Positions 53,281 through 62,299 of a DNA stretch of 64,000 bases are shown here, one piece after another; position 1 is the first letter of the stretch; every line of letters starts with the position of its first letter. The position numbers and the translations under genes were made by a program. The notes under the pieces were generated by a model. The model made no database searches and had not been told where the DNA came from. It worked only from the letters and a program-made list of their open reading frames with translations. The DNA is taken from the NCBI GenBank assembly GCA_902826605.1, contig CADEFM010000007.1:238466-302465 (forward strand), given 5' to 3'. Source of the DNA: an uncultured Acidobacteriota bacterium. Lineage in GTDB: Bacteria; Acidobacteriota; Terriglobia; Bryobacterales; Bryobacteraceae.

Positions 53281-53542
53281 CGGAGGCTGAAGCGCCTCCG
53301 TCTGCGCGGCAGGCCTTGGCCCCTCTCAGCACACATTGGCCCCCAAACCCAAGAGTGGGTCTTGGAATGCGGTTCGCCTTAGTCTTTGCGGCTGGCGATG
53401 TGTATGCGCTGGATCCGTAACTGGAGATATCTGCTGGCGTCGCGAGTTACCCTATGCGGAAGGGGCGCCCCTCACGGGCCTCCCGTTCCAAACAAGCGGC
53501 TCCGCGGCCTGTCGGGCCGAAGGCCCTGCTACAACGCCAAAG

Positions 53543-53606
53543 CGGGTTGGGTGACAGTTCTTGGTCAAGGACCATGTTTGATGTATACTCGCATCTGCTC
53601 GGACGC
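53543..53606 (+). pseudogene. Possible tyrosine recombinase C-terminal remnant upstream of ridA
   Basis: The plus strand just before ridA reads GLGDSSWSRTMFDVYSHLLG, which matches the RLGHSSxxxTxDVYSHLLP end of tyrosine recombinases (H changed to D, one extra residue). It is in frame with ridA but ridA starts at its own ATG with its own ribosome-binding site. Short, so only suggestive. Confidence 0.4.
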
Positions 53607-53633
53607 TCCATCCCGAAGCAAAGGAGGCAAACC

Positions 53634-54077
53634 ATGAAGAAGCTCGCAACGACGATGCTGTTTCTATTGTCGATAAACCGTGCACCAGCCCAGAAGCTCG
53701 AATGGACCAATCCCGACGGCTTAGGCAAGAACCCGCAATACTCTCAGGTGGTGAAGGCAGGAAAGCTACTTTTCATCGCGGGACAGATCGGCATTGCGGC
53801 AGACGGAAAGGTTGTTGGTCCGGGGATGAAGCAACAGTATGAGCAGGCATTGAACAATCTGGTCACTGCACTGAAATCACAAGGCACCGATCTGGCTCAC
53901 GTCGCCAAGATAACCACCTACGTTACGGCTATAGACGAATTTCGCACACCGGAGATTGTAGACGTCCGAGTGAAACGTTTCGGCAGCCACCCGCCCGCGA
54001 GCACACTAGTGCAGGTCGTCCGATTGGCCGATCCAACCTGGAAGGTAGAGGTTGATGCCATCGCTGTCCTGCCTTAG
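53634..54077 (+). CDS. Secreted RidA family protein
   Basis: A 147-residue protein. AAAGGAGG precedes ATG 53634 by six bases. MKKLATTMLFLLSINRAPAQ is a signal peptide. The mature part has YSQVVKAGKLLFIAGQIGIA, GPGMKQQYEQALNNLVTALK, VTAIDEFRTPEIVDVRVKRF and HPPASTLVQVVRLADPTWKV, EVDAIAVLP, the RidA fold that hydrolyses reactive enamine/imine intermediates. The segment HPPASTLVQVVRLADPTWKV replaces the usual RxAxxVxxL; the catalytic Arg in YPARTTVEV-type loops is not conserved here (HPPAST). RidA proteins are normally cytoplasmic; secretion is unusual. The gene follows an integrase-like fragment. Confidence 0.85.
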   Translation: MKKLATTMLFLLSINRAPAQKLEWTNPDGLGKNPQYSQVVKAGKLLFIAGQIGIAADGKVVGPGMKQQYEQALNNLVTALKSQGTDLAHVAKITTYVTAIDEFRTPEIVDVRVKRFGSHPPASTLVQVVRLADPTWKVEVDAIAVLP

Positions 54078-54295
54078 CCCGGATTCGGCGTGGAGGGCTG
54101 TAACACGGAGTTTACTGCCTCGAACTGATTCTAGGAAACGCAGGGGCGAGGGAAGACCTGGCCCCGCACAAGTTAAGGGACGGCACCGAGCATTAAGAGC
54201 ACACAGACGCGCAAATCCGCCAGTTAATCGTACTCGGCAATCAACGGACGGGAGGAGGAACGCGACCTGGATGTTGATGGCATACCTTAAGGATG

Positions 54296-55348
54296 CTAAC
54301 GTCGTTCCCCTGCCTTGGTTGCTGGCAGGCCCGGCAAGGCGGGGATCGTGTAATACTCGTACGTAAGCTTCCAAGTGAATTCACTCCCCGGAGCGATGGA
54401 CATCGCAATGTATGGTGCCAGTCCGATCACCTTTCTAATTGACCAGTAACCGACATTCGATAGCGGGTGGTCCGCAGTCATCCTAAGTCCGGCGCCCACT
54501 TTACGATTCTCGATGCGAATATCGAAGTCCGTGGCGCTGTCACCGAAGCCCTCAGCGGAGGCAGTCAGCCGTTCCTGATTCTCCAGGGTCTTTAGGTAGA
54601 CGATTTGGTTGCCACGAATTTCCCCGACTTCTTTAGCCGGAGGGCGCCGCGATTGAAGCTGGAACGGAAACGTGATCGAAAAATCCGGACCGGGAGGCTG
54701 ACCGTCCAGTACGAGAAAATTTTGATTGAAGACGGTGCTCCGAATAAGCTTGGTTCCGACGTTCTTGAGCGAATGTTCCAAGACCATTTCCGGTTTTCCT
54801 GGCATAAGTCGCACAGTTTTTTGGTAGGTATACGCGTAGCCAGAAGACGGATCATTTAGTTCCTGAGTGAATTGAATCCAATCAGAATTCTTCTTAACCG
54901 TCCACTTCCCTCCGTCAACGATTTCATAGGTCTTATAGTGATCATACTTTGGCTCATCCGGTTTGCGAAGCACACCAACGCCGATTTTGACAAATGTTTC
55001 GCCAACTTTTGCGTCGTCATATCCCAGGGCTTTGCCATCGGTCTGGAACTCCTCAATGGGACCGATGCCGGGGGAAGCGGCGGAGACGACGTTGCCTTCA
55101 ATAGCATAGTCGTAGACCTTTGGATCGATCTTGTCCCACCATGGTCCATAGTAATTGTGCCCTTTGTACTCCAGGCTGCTGATGACGCCTGACCAATCAA
55201 AGCGGGTCGCATTATAGAAGCCATTCTTTGCGTCCGGCAAATACACCTTGACTCGCAATTGGTCGTTCTTGATCTCCGCCTGAGGAGCATCCGCCGCTGA
55301 CAGAAGTCCAGCCGCCAGCCCCAAAAAAATCAAGTTTCTAGTGATCAT
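54296..55348 (-). CDS. Secreted galactose-mutarotase-fold-like protein, function unknown
   Basis: A 350-residue protein, signal peptide MITRNLIFLGLAAGLLSAAD. AGGAGGGAAAATGATC-type context precedes ATG 55348. Features such as VKVYLPDAKNGFYNATRFDW, SGVISSLEYKGHNYYGPWWD, GYAYTYQKTVRLMPGKPEMV, LEHSLKNVGTKLIRSTVFNQ and the C-terminal APGSEFTWKLTYEYYTIPAL suggest a beta-sandwich of the aldose-1-epimerase/mutarotase superfamily. No catalytic His/Glu pair is evident to me. Role unknown; the adjacent quinoprotein (55393) is on the same strand, 45 bases upstream, so it may be co-transcribed and aid sugar oxidation. Confidence 0.65.
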   Translation of the reverse strand: MITRNLIFLGLAAGLLSAADAPQAEIKNDQLRVKVYLPDAKNGFYNATRFDWSGVISSLEYKGHNYYGPWWDKIDPKVYDYAIEGNVVSAASPGIGPIEEFQTDGKALGYDDAKVGETFVKIGVGVLRKPDEPKYDHYKTYEIVDGGKWTVKKNSDWIQFTQELNDPSSGYAYTYQKTVRLMPGKPEMVLEHSLKNVGTKLIRSTVFNQNFLVLDGQPPGPDFSITFPFQLQSRRPPAKEVGEIRGNQIVYLKTLENQERLTASAEGFGDSATDFDIRIENRKVGAGLRMTADHPLSNVGYWSIRKVIGLAPYIAMSIAPGSEFTWKLTYEYYTIPALPGLPATKAGERR

Positions 55349-55392
55349 TTTCCCTCCTCATAATTGTTCCCAGCGCCCCGTTGTGCGACCGC

Positions 55393-57147
55393 TCACTTGA
55401 CAGCAAATACCCAGATTGCGCCGCCTTCCGGAACCGGCATGTATTCACCCGGAAGCAGTGCATTTAGCCTCGACTGCATTAATCTCGAATCGACACCCCA
55501 ACCTGATTGCACCGCGATGTACTGTTTGCCATCAACTATGAAAGACGAGGGCGTTCCGATGACACCGGAACCAGTCGGATACTCCCAAAGCAGCTTGCCG
55601 GTCGAGGCGTCGAACGCATGAAACTTCCGATCATTGGTCCCCCCGCCAAACACGAGGTTTCCAGCGGTGGCCAGCACAGGGCCCCAGTTCTGTGAATTTG
55701 CGAAGGTATGCGTCCACACTCGCTGGCCAGTGTCGACGTTCCATGCCTGCACTTCACCGATATGGTCGGCGCCGGGAGTGATCGACAGGACACTTCTTGC
55801 ACCGGTGTACCCGCGTCCCGGCATGTATTCGACCACACGGCCCGTGAGCTCCTCGCACAGATTCTCGTTTGCGGGAATATAAATCATTCGAGTCTTCGGA
55901 CTGAAGGCAATCGGCGGCCAGTTCTTGCCACCCCAGCTGGAAGGGCAGAAACCCACCGTCTTGTCGGTGCCGGGCTTATGGGCGGGATCAACTTCGGGTC
56001 GGCCAGTCTTCGGGTCCAGGCTTGTAAACACGTTCTGTTTTACATAGGGTGTGGCTGCTATGAAATTGATCGCGCCATCGGTGCGCTCGAGAAACCGAAC
56101 GTAGCCGTCGCGGGCCACATCGATTAGTCCGCGAATGGTTCTGCCATTGCGCATGTAGTCGACCAGGATCGGCGGCGACACCTCATCCCAGTCCCACGAA
56201 TCGTTCGGGTGGTATTGATGGTAGCCCTTAATCGTCCCGGTGGCTACATCGATCGCGATGGTCGAGCCAGTGAAGAGATTGTCGCCGGGCCGCTGGTCGC
56301 CCATCCACGGTCCGCCGTTGCCCACGCCCCAAAACGCCAGATTTGTCTCGGGATCGTAATTTCCCGTGACCCAAATCGAGCCACCACCGTTCTTCCACTG
56401 GTCGCCCCTCGGCCACGTTTCACTGCCCCGCTCTCCCGGTGCTGGGATGGTATAGGTCTTCCACTGTTCTTTGCCGGTGTCGGGGTCGTAGGCAGCCACA
56501 AAGCCACGGATCCCCAGTTCACCGCCCGAGACGCCAACCATCACTTTCCCAGCAGCAACCAACGGAGCCAGAGTCATATAGTATCCGTTCTTGTTTTCGG
56601 CAACCGTGCTGGCCCACACTTCTTTGCCGGTCTTGGCGTCGAGCGCAACCAGAACGGCTTCACTGGCCGCGAAAAATACTTTGTCGCCATACAATGCTAC
56701 GCCCCGGCTGGTTTGATGAAATCCGATGACAACTTCGGGCGCCTGCCTTCGATAGCGCCACAGCACAGTGCCTGCCGCTACGTCGATCGCGATCACCTGA
56801 TGCCCTGGTGTTGCGACAAACATCACGCCGTTGTTCACAACCGCCGCTGCTTCGTGACCGTTGTTCACACCGGTAGAGATCACCCACTCCGGCTGTAGCC
56901 GCGTGATGTTCTCGCTTGTAATTTGGGTCAGCGGGCTGTAGCCCCATCCGTCATATGTGCGCCGGATCATCAGCCAGTCGCCGTCGTCCGGCTTTTTCAA
57001 GCGCTCTGCCGTCACCGGCTTATAATTCTGGAAGATGAGGGGAACTGGTGTGGGCGGTGTTGATTGCACCGGTTGCGCCGCGACAGTGAAAATCGGTATG
57101 AGGGGCCACGCCAGCAGCAGATACTTGAGATTACTATTGTCAGACAA
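55393..57147 (-). CDS. PQQ-dependent alcohol dehydrogenase-like, secreted
   Basis: A 584-residue protein. TTG 57147 is proposed as the start since GGAG lies seven bases upstream and a signal peptide follows (NLKYLLLAWPLIPIFTVAAQ); a TTG at 57186 is an alternative. The propeller has VGVSGGELGIRGFVAAYDPD, GVGNGGPWMGDQRPGDNLFT and YHPNDSWDWDEV. Metal-site positions are Glu210, Asn277, Asp319 and Asp321, the Asp pair again matching lanthanide-type enzymes. It lacks the vicinal Cys pair of the 22244 protein (HQTSRGV in its place). No haem motif. It is divergent from the quinoprotein-cytochrome gene at 57577. Confidence 0.87.
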   Translation of the reverse strand: MSDNSNLKYLLLAWPLIPIFTVAAQPVQSTPPTPVPLIFQNYKPVTAERLKKPDDGDWLMIRRTYDGWGYSPLTQITSENITRLQPEWVISTGVNNGHEAAAVVNNGVMFVATPGHQVIAIDVAAGTVLWRYRRQAPEVVIGFHQTSRGVALYGDKVFFAASEAVLVALDAKTGKEVWASTVAENKNGYYMTLAPLVAAGKVMVGVSGGELGIRGFVAAYDPDTGKEQWKTYTIPAPGERGSETWPRGDQWKNGGGSIWVTGNYDPETNLAFWGVGNGGPWMGDQRPGDNLFTGSTIAIDVATGTIKGYHQYHPNDSWDWDEVSPPILVDYMRNGRTIRGLIDVARDGYVRFLERTDGAINFIAATPYVKQNVFTSLDPKTGRPEVDPAHKPGTDKTVGFCPSSWGGKNWPPIAFSPKTRMIYIPANENLCEELTGRVVEYMPGRGYTGARSVLSITPGADHIGEVQAWNVDTGQRVWTHTFANSQNWGPVLATAGNLVFGGGTNDRKFHAFDASTGKLLWEYPTGSGVIGTPSSFIVDGKQYIAVQSGWGVDSRLMQSRLNALLPGEYMPVPEGGAIWVFAVK

Positions 57148-57576
57148 TTGGGTTCTCCAGAGCTGAAATTCGCGACGGATTGGCAATGGATAATAGTAGC
57201 CGTCGTCGCTAGCCTACGCGACCGCGGTGCATTTTGCAAGGGACATCTTGGAAACGAGGCTGGCGATCCGCAACGGGCACTTTCCTGAGCATCCCGAAGA
57301 CTGCAAACCTTGGCCATCTAAATCGCGGGGCGAAGAGGCAGACTTACGTAAGTCTTGTGACTGGCGGCTTGATGAATAGGGAGGCGGTATTGTCGCGCAT
57401 GGCGCGTTCCTAAATGTTACGCCCTGACAGATCACAGGCATACGCCGCGCCCCGGCCGCGAAGGGGGTGACAAGATTTTGCGACACTAGTATACTTGTCA
57501 GCCGATGATCATCTGGAGTCAAAGGCTTATCTCAAAAGATACAAGTCTTGGAGATCGACCGGAAGGGGAAAGTCTA
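57148..57576 (+). promoter_or_regulatory. Divergent intergenic region with a candidate promoter for the 57577 gene
   Basis: GTGACA (57467-57472), a 17-base spacer, and TATACT (57490-57495) form a good sigma-70 promoter 82 bases upstream of the quinoprotein-cytochrome start. The promoter for the opposite gene was not identified. No further gene is seen. Confidence 0.55.
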
Positions 57577-59784
57577 ATGAATCGGAAGGCGCGATCTGCG
57601 TCGATTCATTCGCTCAGACCGGCTGGATGTTTAACGCTGTTTGCCGGTCTCGTGGCGGCTTTTGGACAATCCACCGCGCAAAGAGCGCCGTACACGACAT
57701 GGAGCGACTTCGGGGGCGCGAAAGACTCGATGCAGTACTCCTCGCTGAAGCAGATCACGAAAAGCAACGTAGGCAAGCTCGAGCAGATCTGGTCCTACAA
57801 GGCGCCGGGGCCGCGCGGTTTTAGATTGGCATTCAGCCCGTTGGTCGTGGACCGGGTAATGTACGCGAGGGGGGGTGACGGGGCGATTGTGGCCCTCGAT
57901 GCAACCACCGGGAAACAGATCTGGTCGCATCCGTTGGATGGCGCACCTACTGATCGGGGATTCAGCTACTGGGAGAGCAAGGACCGGTCCGATCGAAGGC
58001 TCATTTTTTCAGTCGACAGTTACCTCCAGGAGATCAACGCGCTGACCGGCGTCACGATCAATACCTTTGGCAACGACGGCCGCGTGAACCTAAGAGAGGG
58101 GCTGGGTCGCGATGTCAAAAATATCGGCCGGGTACAGTCCGGATCTCCCGGGCACGTTTTCGAGAACCTGATCATCCTGGGCTCGTCGCCCGGCGAGCTA
58201 TATGATTCGCCTCCCGGAGATCTTCGTGCGTACGATGTGCGAACGGGAAAGACCGTGTGGACTTTTCACACCATTCCCCACCCCGGCGAATACGGATACG
58301 AGACGTGGCCCAAGGACGCATGGAAATACGCCGGCGGAGCGAATACATGGAGCGAGTTTGCGATTGACGAGAAGCGCGGCATCGCCTACTTTCCGTTAGG
58401 CTCGCCCACGTACGATATTTATGGCGCCGACCGCATCGGAGCAAACTTGTTTGGCAACTGCCTGCTTGCGCTGGATGCGCGAACAGGCAAACGGATTTGG
58501 CACTTCCAGACGGTTCATCACGATCTCTGGGATTACGACATGGTGACGGGTCCCAAGCTGCTTACGGTTCGCCACGATGGAAAGATGATTGACATCGTGG
58601 CGCTGCCAGGAAAAACAGGCTTCCTGTATGTTCTGGACCGGGTAACAGGCAAGCCGCTGTGGCCCGTAGAAGAGCGCCCAGTCCCAAAGAGCGATGTGCC
58701 TGGAGAGCAGTCTTGGCCGACACAGCCTTTCCCGACCAAACCGCCGCCCTTTGGCGTTCAGAAGTTCGGCGTGGACCAGATAAACCCATACCTGGACGAA
58801 TCCGAGAAAGCCCGCATACGAGACATTCTCCTCAATGCGCGGAACGAGGGCATGTTCACTCCGCCTGTGGTGGGGCGCACCCAAATCGAGATGCCTGGCG
58901 GATATGGCGCTTCCAATTGGGGAGCGGCCGCCGGGGACCCGGCCACTGGCATGCTGTACGTGCGCGCGTGGAGCGTACCGGACACGCGCGTCATGACGGA
59001 AAGACCCCGCTCGGTAGCCGCAGATCCGCCGCCCACATCTCAGGGAAGTTCCGGCTTCGCGCTTTACTCGCGGATATGCGCAGAGTGTCACGGGCCGGAT
59101 CGAGCAAATATGCCCACCCCCGCGAATATCAAGGCTGACTTTATCAAGGATACGGTCCGGCAAGGCAATGCAAGAATGCCACCCATCACGGAGAGAGCGC
59201 TCTCATCGCAAGACCTGGACACGATTATTGCCTATCTGGCGAATCCGGCAAGCGGCGGACGGGAACAAGGCCAGCCAGCGCTACCTTCAGGCCCTCCCAT
59301 GTCACCGCCTCCACCGGGTCAAATCAGATACTGGGGCCCTTATGGCAATCCTTTCACCGCCACAAATGGAATGCCTGCGATCAGTCCACCCTGGGCCGAG
59401 TTGGTCGCCTACGACCTGAACGAGGGCGCGATCAAATGGCGCACGACGCTCGGAACCATCCCAGCACTTGCCGCCCAAGGCATCAAGAACACCGGTAGTG
59501 TCCGTCCGCGGAATGGACCCGTCGTGACCGCAGGCGGATTGATTTTTGTCGGCTCGGGAGGGGATGGCTACGTCCATGCCTTCGACAAGGACACTGGAAA
59601 AATCCTTTGGGAAAAGGAGATCGAAGGAAACCCCGACGGCATTCCAGCGGTATACGACGTTGACGGGCGCCAATACTTGGCATTTTACGCGGCTGGCGGA
59701 CCGTCGGATGGAGTCGTCACGAGAGTGACCAAACCGGAGGCGCAAGGCTACTATGTTTTTGCGCTCCCGACTTCAGATCGTTAA
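57577..59784 (+). CDS. PQQ dehydrogenase with nested cytochrome c domain, second copy
   Basis: A 735-residue secreted protein, start 57577 (GGAAGGGGAAAG upstream; MNRKARSASIHSLRPAGCLT signal). It parallels the 25999 protein: DFGGAKDSMQYSSLKQITKS opening, HTIPHPGEYGYETWPKDAWK, HHDLWDYDMVTGPKLLTVRH catalytic region. CAECHGPDRANM, at about residues 501-512, binds haem and GNARMPPITERALSSQDL holds the likely Met. Propeller blades resume afterwards (LVAYDLNEGAIKWRTTLGTI, FDKDTGKILWEKEIEGNPDG). Nesting of haem domain within the propeller is the same as in the 25999 gene, so both descend from one fusion event. Confidence 0.9.
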   Translation: MNRKARSASIHSLRPAGCLTLFAGLVAAFGQSTAQRAPYTTWSDFGGAKDSMQYSSLKQITKSNVGKLEQIWSYKAPGPRGFRLAFSPLVVDRVMYARGGDGAIVALDATTGKQIWSHPLDGAPTDRGFSYWESKDRSDRRLIFSVDSYLQEINALTGVTINTFGNDGRVNLREGLGRDVKNIGRVQSGSPGHVFENLIILGSSPGELYDSPPGDLRAYDVRTGKTVWTFHTIPHPGEYGYETWPKDAWKYAGGANTWSEFAIDEKRGIAYFPLGSPTYDIYGADRIGANLFGNCLLALDARTGKRIWHFQTVHHDLWDYDMVTGPKLLTVRHDGKMIDIVALPGKTGFLYVLDRVTGKPLWPVEERPVPKSDVPGEQSWPTQPFPTKPPPFGVQKFGVDQINPYLDESEKARIRDILLNARNEGMFTPPVVGRTQIEMPGGYGASNWGAAAGDPATGMLYVRAWSVPDTRVMTERPRSVAADPPPTSQGSSGFALYSRICAECHGPDRANMPTPANIKADFIKDTVRQGNARMPPITERALSSQDLDTIIAYLANPASGGREQGQPALPSGPPMSPPPPGQIRYWGPYGNPFTATNGMPAISPPWAELVAYDLNEGAIKWRTTLGTIPALAAQGIKNTGSVRPRNGPVVTAGGLIFVGSGGDGYVHAFDKDTGKILWEKEIEGNPDGIPAVYDVDGRQYLAFYAAGGPSDGVVTRVTKPEAQGYYVFALPTSDR

Positions 59785-59886
59785 CGGGGAGCGACCGTCA
59801 AGCAACGAAGTCCGCGGTGGAGCGTCTATGCCCGCCCTAAGGTATCACGCGCCGCCCTTTTCACATGCGCTCTTGGCTTGCGGTTC

Positions 59887-59906
59887 CCGATAACGCACGT
59901 TATCGG
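59887..59906 (+). repeat. Perfect 20-bp palindrome, member of the intergenic site family
   Basis: CCGATAACGCACGTTATCGG: 9-bp arms, CA loop. It begins 102 bases after the quinoprotein-cytochrome stop and ends 104 bases before the lipoprotein at 60011. A second site at 60992 lies after that gene, so it is bracketed. Strong palindromicity also allows a transcription terminator or operator reading. Confidence 0.6.
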
Positions 59907-60010
59907 CAGCCTAGACTTCACTCAACAGCGCAGTGTCGAAGAGCGTGCGAAAATTGAGGCGGACAATTCAATGGATGTGCGCGGCGTCGCTCGCGCACCA
60001 GAGGTGAGTC

Positions 60011-60985
60011 ATGAAATACAACATCGCGGTGTGGGCGCTGATGGGAGTGGTCATTCTTTCTTCGTGTGCGAAGCAAGAGAGCAATGAAGGGCGTACAACC
60101 GCAGTAGAAGCCCCCGCGTTAGGTCAACCGCCTGACGGACCGCATGCTTTCGTCAATCTGAATAGCGGGAGCAGGATTCCGGGCCACATCGTGGCGAGTT
60201 CGAAAATGGACATGGTTGTGGCTGGCGACGACGGGATCGAACGCAAAATCCCTTTAGATCAAATCAAGTCAGTGGAGTACGGCGATTTCCACAGGGCGGA
60301 GCCCGTTCGGCGATCGAGCAAAGTACCGGCGCCGGTTCGACCGGAGGCGCCCCAACAAACAGCAGTGCCGACGCGGCCCATGGCGCCACAAGAAACAGCT
60401 CAGCAAGCGCCACAGACTTCGACACCGGCACCGCCGCAAGCTCCCGAGGTCACTACGAAAACGTACGAGCTGCCTGTGGGCAGTGAAATCTCGGTTCGGA
60501 CAAATGAGACGATCGATTCGGGAATAGCCACAGAAGGGCAAAGATTTGATGCCGAGGTCACCCGCGATGCGAAAGACGCTAACGGCGACGTCGTCATTCC
60601 GCGCGGATCGAGAGCAGACGTAGTGATCAAATCTGCATCGAAGGGTGGTCGATTCCGGGGCGCTTCCGACCTGATTCTGGATCTGCAGGCAGTGTTCATT
60701 GACGGCAAGGCTTATACAATCGAGAGCGCCGATATCACACAGAAAGGGAAGTCCGGGGTAGGCGTCAATAAGCGCACCGGAGTGTTTACAGGGGGCGGCG
60801 CAGCGCTTGGTGCGATTATTGGCGCGATCGCGGGAGGCGGAAAGGGAGCGGCGATCGGGGCAGGTGCCGGGGCGGGCGCGGGCGCGCTCACCCAAGTCCT
60901 AACGAAGGGCGGTGCCATAAAGGTGCCGGCGGAGTCCGTGCTCACTTTCAGCCTCGACAAGCCGCTGCACGTGGAGGCGCAGTAG
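60011..60985 (+). CDS. Lipoprotein with glycine-zipper C-terminal segment
   Basis: A 324-residue protein. MKYNIAVWALMGVVILSSC has a lipobox (LSSC), so it is lipid-anchored. A Pro/Gln/Ala-rich linker spans about residues 95-150 (SKVPAPVRPEAPQQTAVPTR, PQETAQQAPQTSTPAPPQAP). Then comes a beta-rich domain (YELPVGSEISVRTNETIDSG, GDVVIPRGSRADVVIKSASK, GASDLILDLQAVFIDGKAYT) and a Gly/Ala-zipper (GAALGAIIGAIAGGGKGAAI, GAGAGAGAGALTQVLTKG). Related proteins are predicted envelope lipoproteins with unknown role. GAGGTG precedes ATG 60011. Confidence 0.8.
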   Translation: MKYNIAVWALMGVVILSSCAKQESNEGRTTAVEAPALGQPPDGPHAFVNLNSGSRIPGHIVASSKMDMVVAGDDGIERKIPLDQIKSVEYGDFHRAEPVRRSSKVPAPVRPEAPQQTAVPTRPMAPQETAQQAPQTSTPAPPQAPEVTTKTYELPVGSEISVRTNETIDSGIATEGQRFDAEVTRDAKDANGDVVIPRGSRADVVIKSASKGGRFRGASDLILDLQAVFIDGKAYTIESADITQKGKSGVGVNKRTGVFTGGGAALGAIIGAIAGGGKGAAIGAGAGAGAGALTQVLTKGGAIKVPAESVLTFSLDKPLHVEAQ

Positions 60986-60991
60986 AAGGCG

Positions 60992-61007
60992 GCTAATTGC
61001 CGTTATC
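60992..61007 (+). repeat. Weak copy of the intergenic site after the lipoprotein gene
   Basis: GCTAATTGCCGTTATC begins seven bases after the lipoprotein stop. GCTAA ... TTATC fits the pattern GWTAA-N6-TTATC with one change. It may instead be part of a small hairpin (CGGC-TAATT-GCCG). Confidence 0.3.
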
Positions 61008-61098
61008 TGTTGAGGGGAGCGGTTAGAGTCATAGAGCTAGCGAAAAAATGCACTGGGGCTAAGGGCATTGGCCGATTTGCCATCTCTGGTGTGCCCGG

Positions 61099-61599
61099 TT
61101 ACTGAGGCAGCACGCGAAAGACAGTGGCTGTTGAGACCGACGGCACCTTCCATGTTGGATATTTTTTCCCCTTAGCCTGGAGCACGGCTGCTTTTTCATC
61201 CGGATCGCTGACCAGTGACAAGGTACGTTCAAACATCTGGCCTCCTATCTTCAGGCGCACGTGAGGGTCGCGGATGATATCTTCAACCCACCGCCTGCCG
61301 CGATAAGAGGTCACATAGAGATTGTTGTTATATGCAGCGCACCAAATCGACACGGAGTAGGGCAACAGAAATGGGGTTTGGGTCTGAATTTTGACAGTTT
61401 GAATTTGATCGGTGAAGGACCAATCGCTGACTGGAGTAGTGACGAGCTCCCCCTTTAGCCAAAGTCCAGGCGTTCTGCACGTCCAGGATGTTGAAGCTGT
61501 TGTACAGTCCCGAGGTTCGAAACCAGTGGCGCGCAGCGTCACCAGCAGTAAGATCATGCAAATGAATATTGCTCCACCAATTTTCAATACTAATTTCAT
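61099..61599 (-). CDS. Membrane-anchored PNPOx-like split-barrel protein
   Basis: A 166-residue protein with an N-terminal helix (MKLVLKIGGAIFICMILLLV) that acts as signal or anchor. The rest (WLKGELVTTPVSDWSFTDQI, SIWCAAYNNNLYVTSYRGRR, WVEDIIRDPHVRLKIGGQMF) resembles pyridoxamine-phosphate-oxidase/nitroreductase-type split barrels. It may bind FMN or F420, but key residues are not clear to me. The gene is alone on this strand. Confidence 0.6.
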   Translation of the reverse strand: MKLVLKIGGAIFICMILLLVTLRATGFEPRDCTTASTSWTCRTPGLWLKGELVTTPVSDWSFTDQIQTVKIQTQTPFLLPYSVSIWCAAYNNNLYVTSYRGRRWVEDIIRDPHVRLKIGGQMFERTLSLVSDPDEKAAVLQAKGKKYPTWKVPSVSTATVFRVLPQ

Positions 61600-61873
61600 A
61601 ACTGCCTCCTGGACGGAACGTTTCTAGTTCCAATTGTACGCCGCTTGTTTCTCCAAGTTTGAGACGGTAATAAGCCCGGATGTCAGGCATGGATTTGCGG
61701 GCACCCACCACTCGTGTCTTCCCGGTAGGCCGCCGAGTCGGAGTAATGCAGCCACTGCCTCGGTGCGCTATTGCAAGGAGACTCTTTACTGCAATCACCC
61801 GTCGTTTGGATCGGCGCACCAGATCGAGGGATACCTTTGCGCCGCGCCTGACCCTGTGGTATCATCCCTGCCT

Positions 61874-62299
61874 ATGAAACTTCTCGCTGTTCTTCCCTTT
61901 CTGATTGCGCTCTCAGTGCCGGGCTTCGCCGGTTTGGCGACTCCGAGCGATGAAAAGGCGGTTCTCGCCGCTGAAAAACAGTATGTTGATGGAATGGTGA
62001 AGGCCGATCCGGCGTCTGTCGCCAAAGTCTTGGCCGACGACCTTTCCTACATTCACTCCGGCAACAAAAATCAAAATAAGGCCGAGGTGCTGGCTGACAT
62101 CACGGGGAAGAAGCCCTATACTGATATCCAGACGAAAACCACGCTGGTACGCCAGTACGGAAACACGATCGTTACGAGCCACGAAATGCTATATTTCAAC
62201 GTTAACGGCGCTACCAGTCACGTGACCGTGAGCATGGTTTGGGTGAAGACTCCATCGGGCTGGCAGATGGTGCACCGTCAAGCCACCAAAATCCCCTAA
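61874..62299 (+). CDS. Secreted NTF2-like (SnoaL/DUF4440) protein
   Basis: A 141-residue protein, ATG 61874, signal peptide MKLLAVLPFLIALSVPGFAG. The cone-shaped NTF2 fold is seen as ATPSDEKAVLAAEKQYVDGM, KADPASVAKVLADDLSYIHS, TGKKPYTDIQTKTTLVRQYG and NTIVTSHEMLYFNVNG, ending VSMVWVKTPSGWQMVHRQAT. The YIHSGN motif is common in DUF4440 proteins. Role unknown; may bind small molecules. No operon partner. Confidence 0.82.
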   Translation: MKLLAVLPFLIALSVPGFAGLATPSDEKAVLAAEKQYVDGMVKADPASVAKVLADDLSYIHSGNKNQNKAEVLADITGKKPYTDIQTKTTLVRQYGNTIVTSHEMLYFNVNGATSHVTVSMVWVKTPSGWQMVHRQATKIP

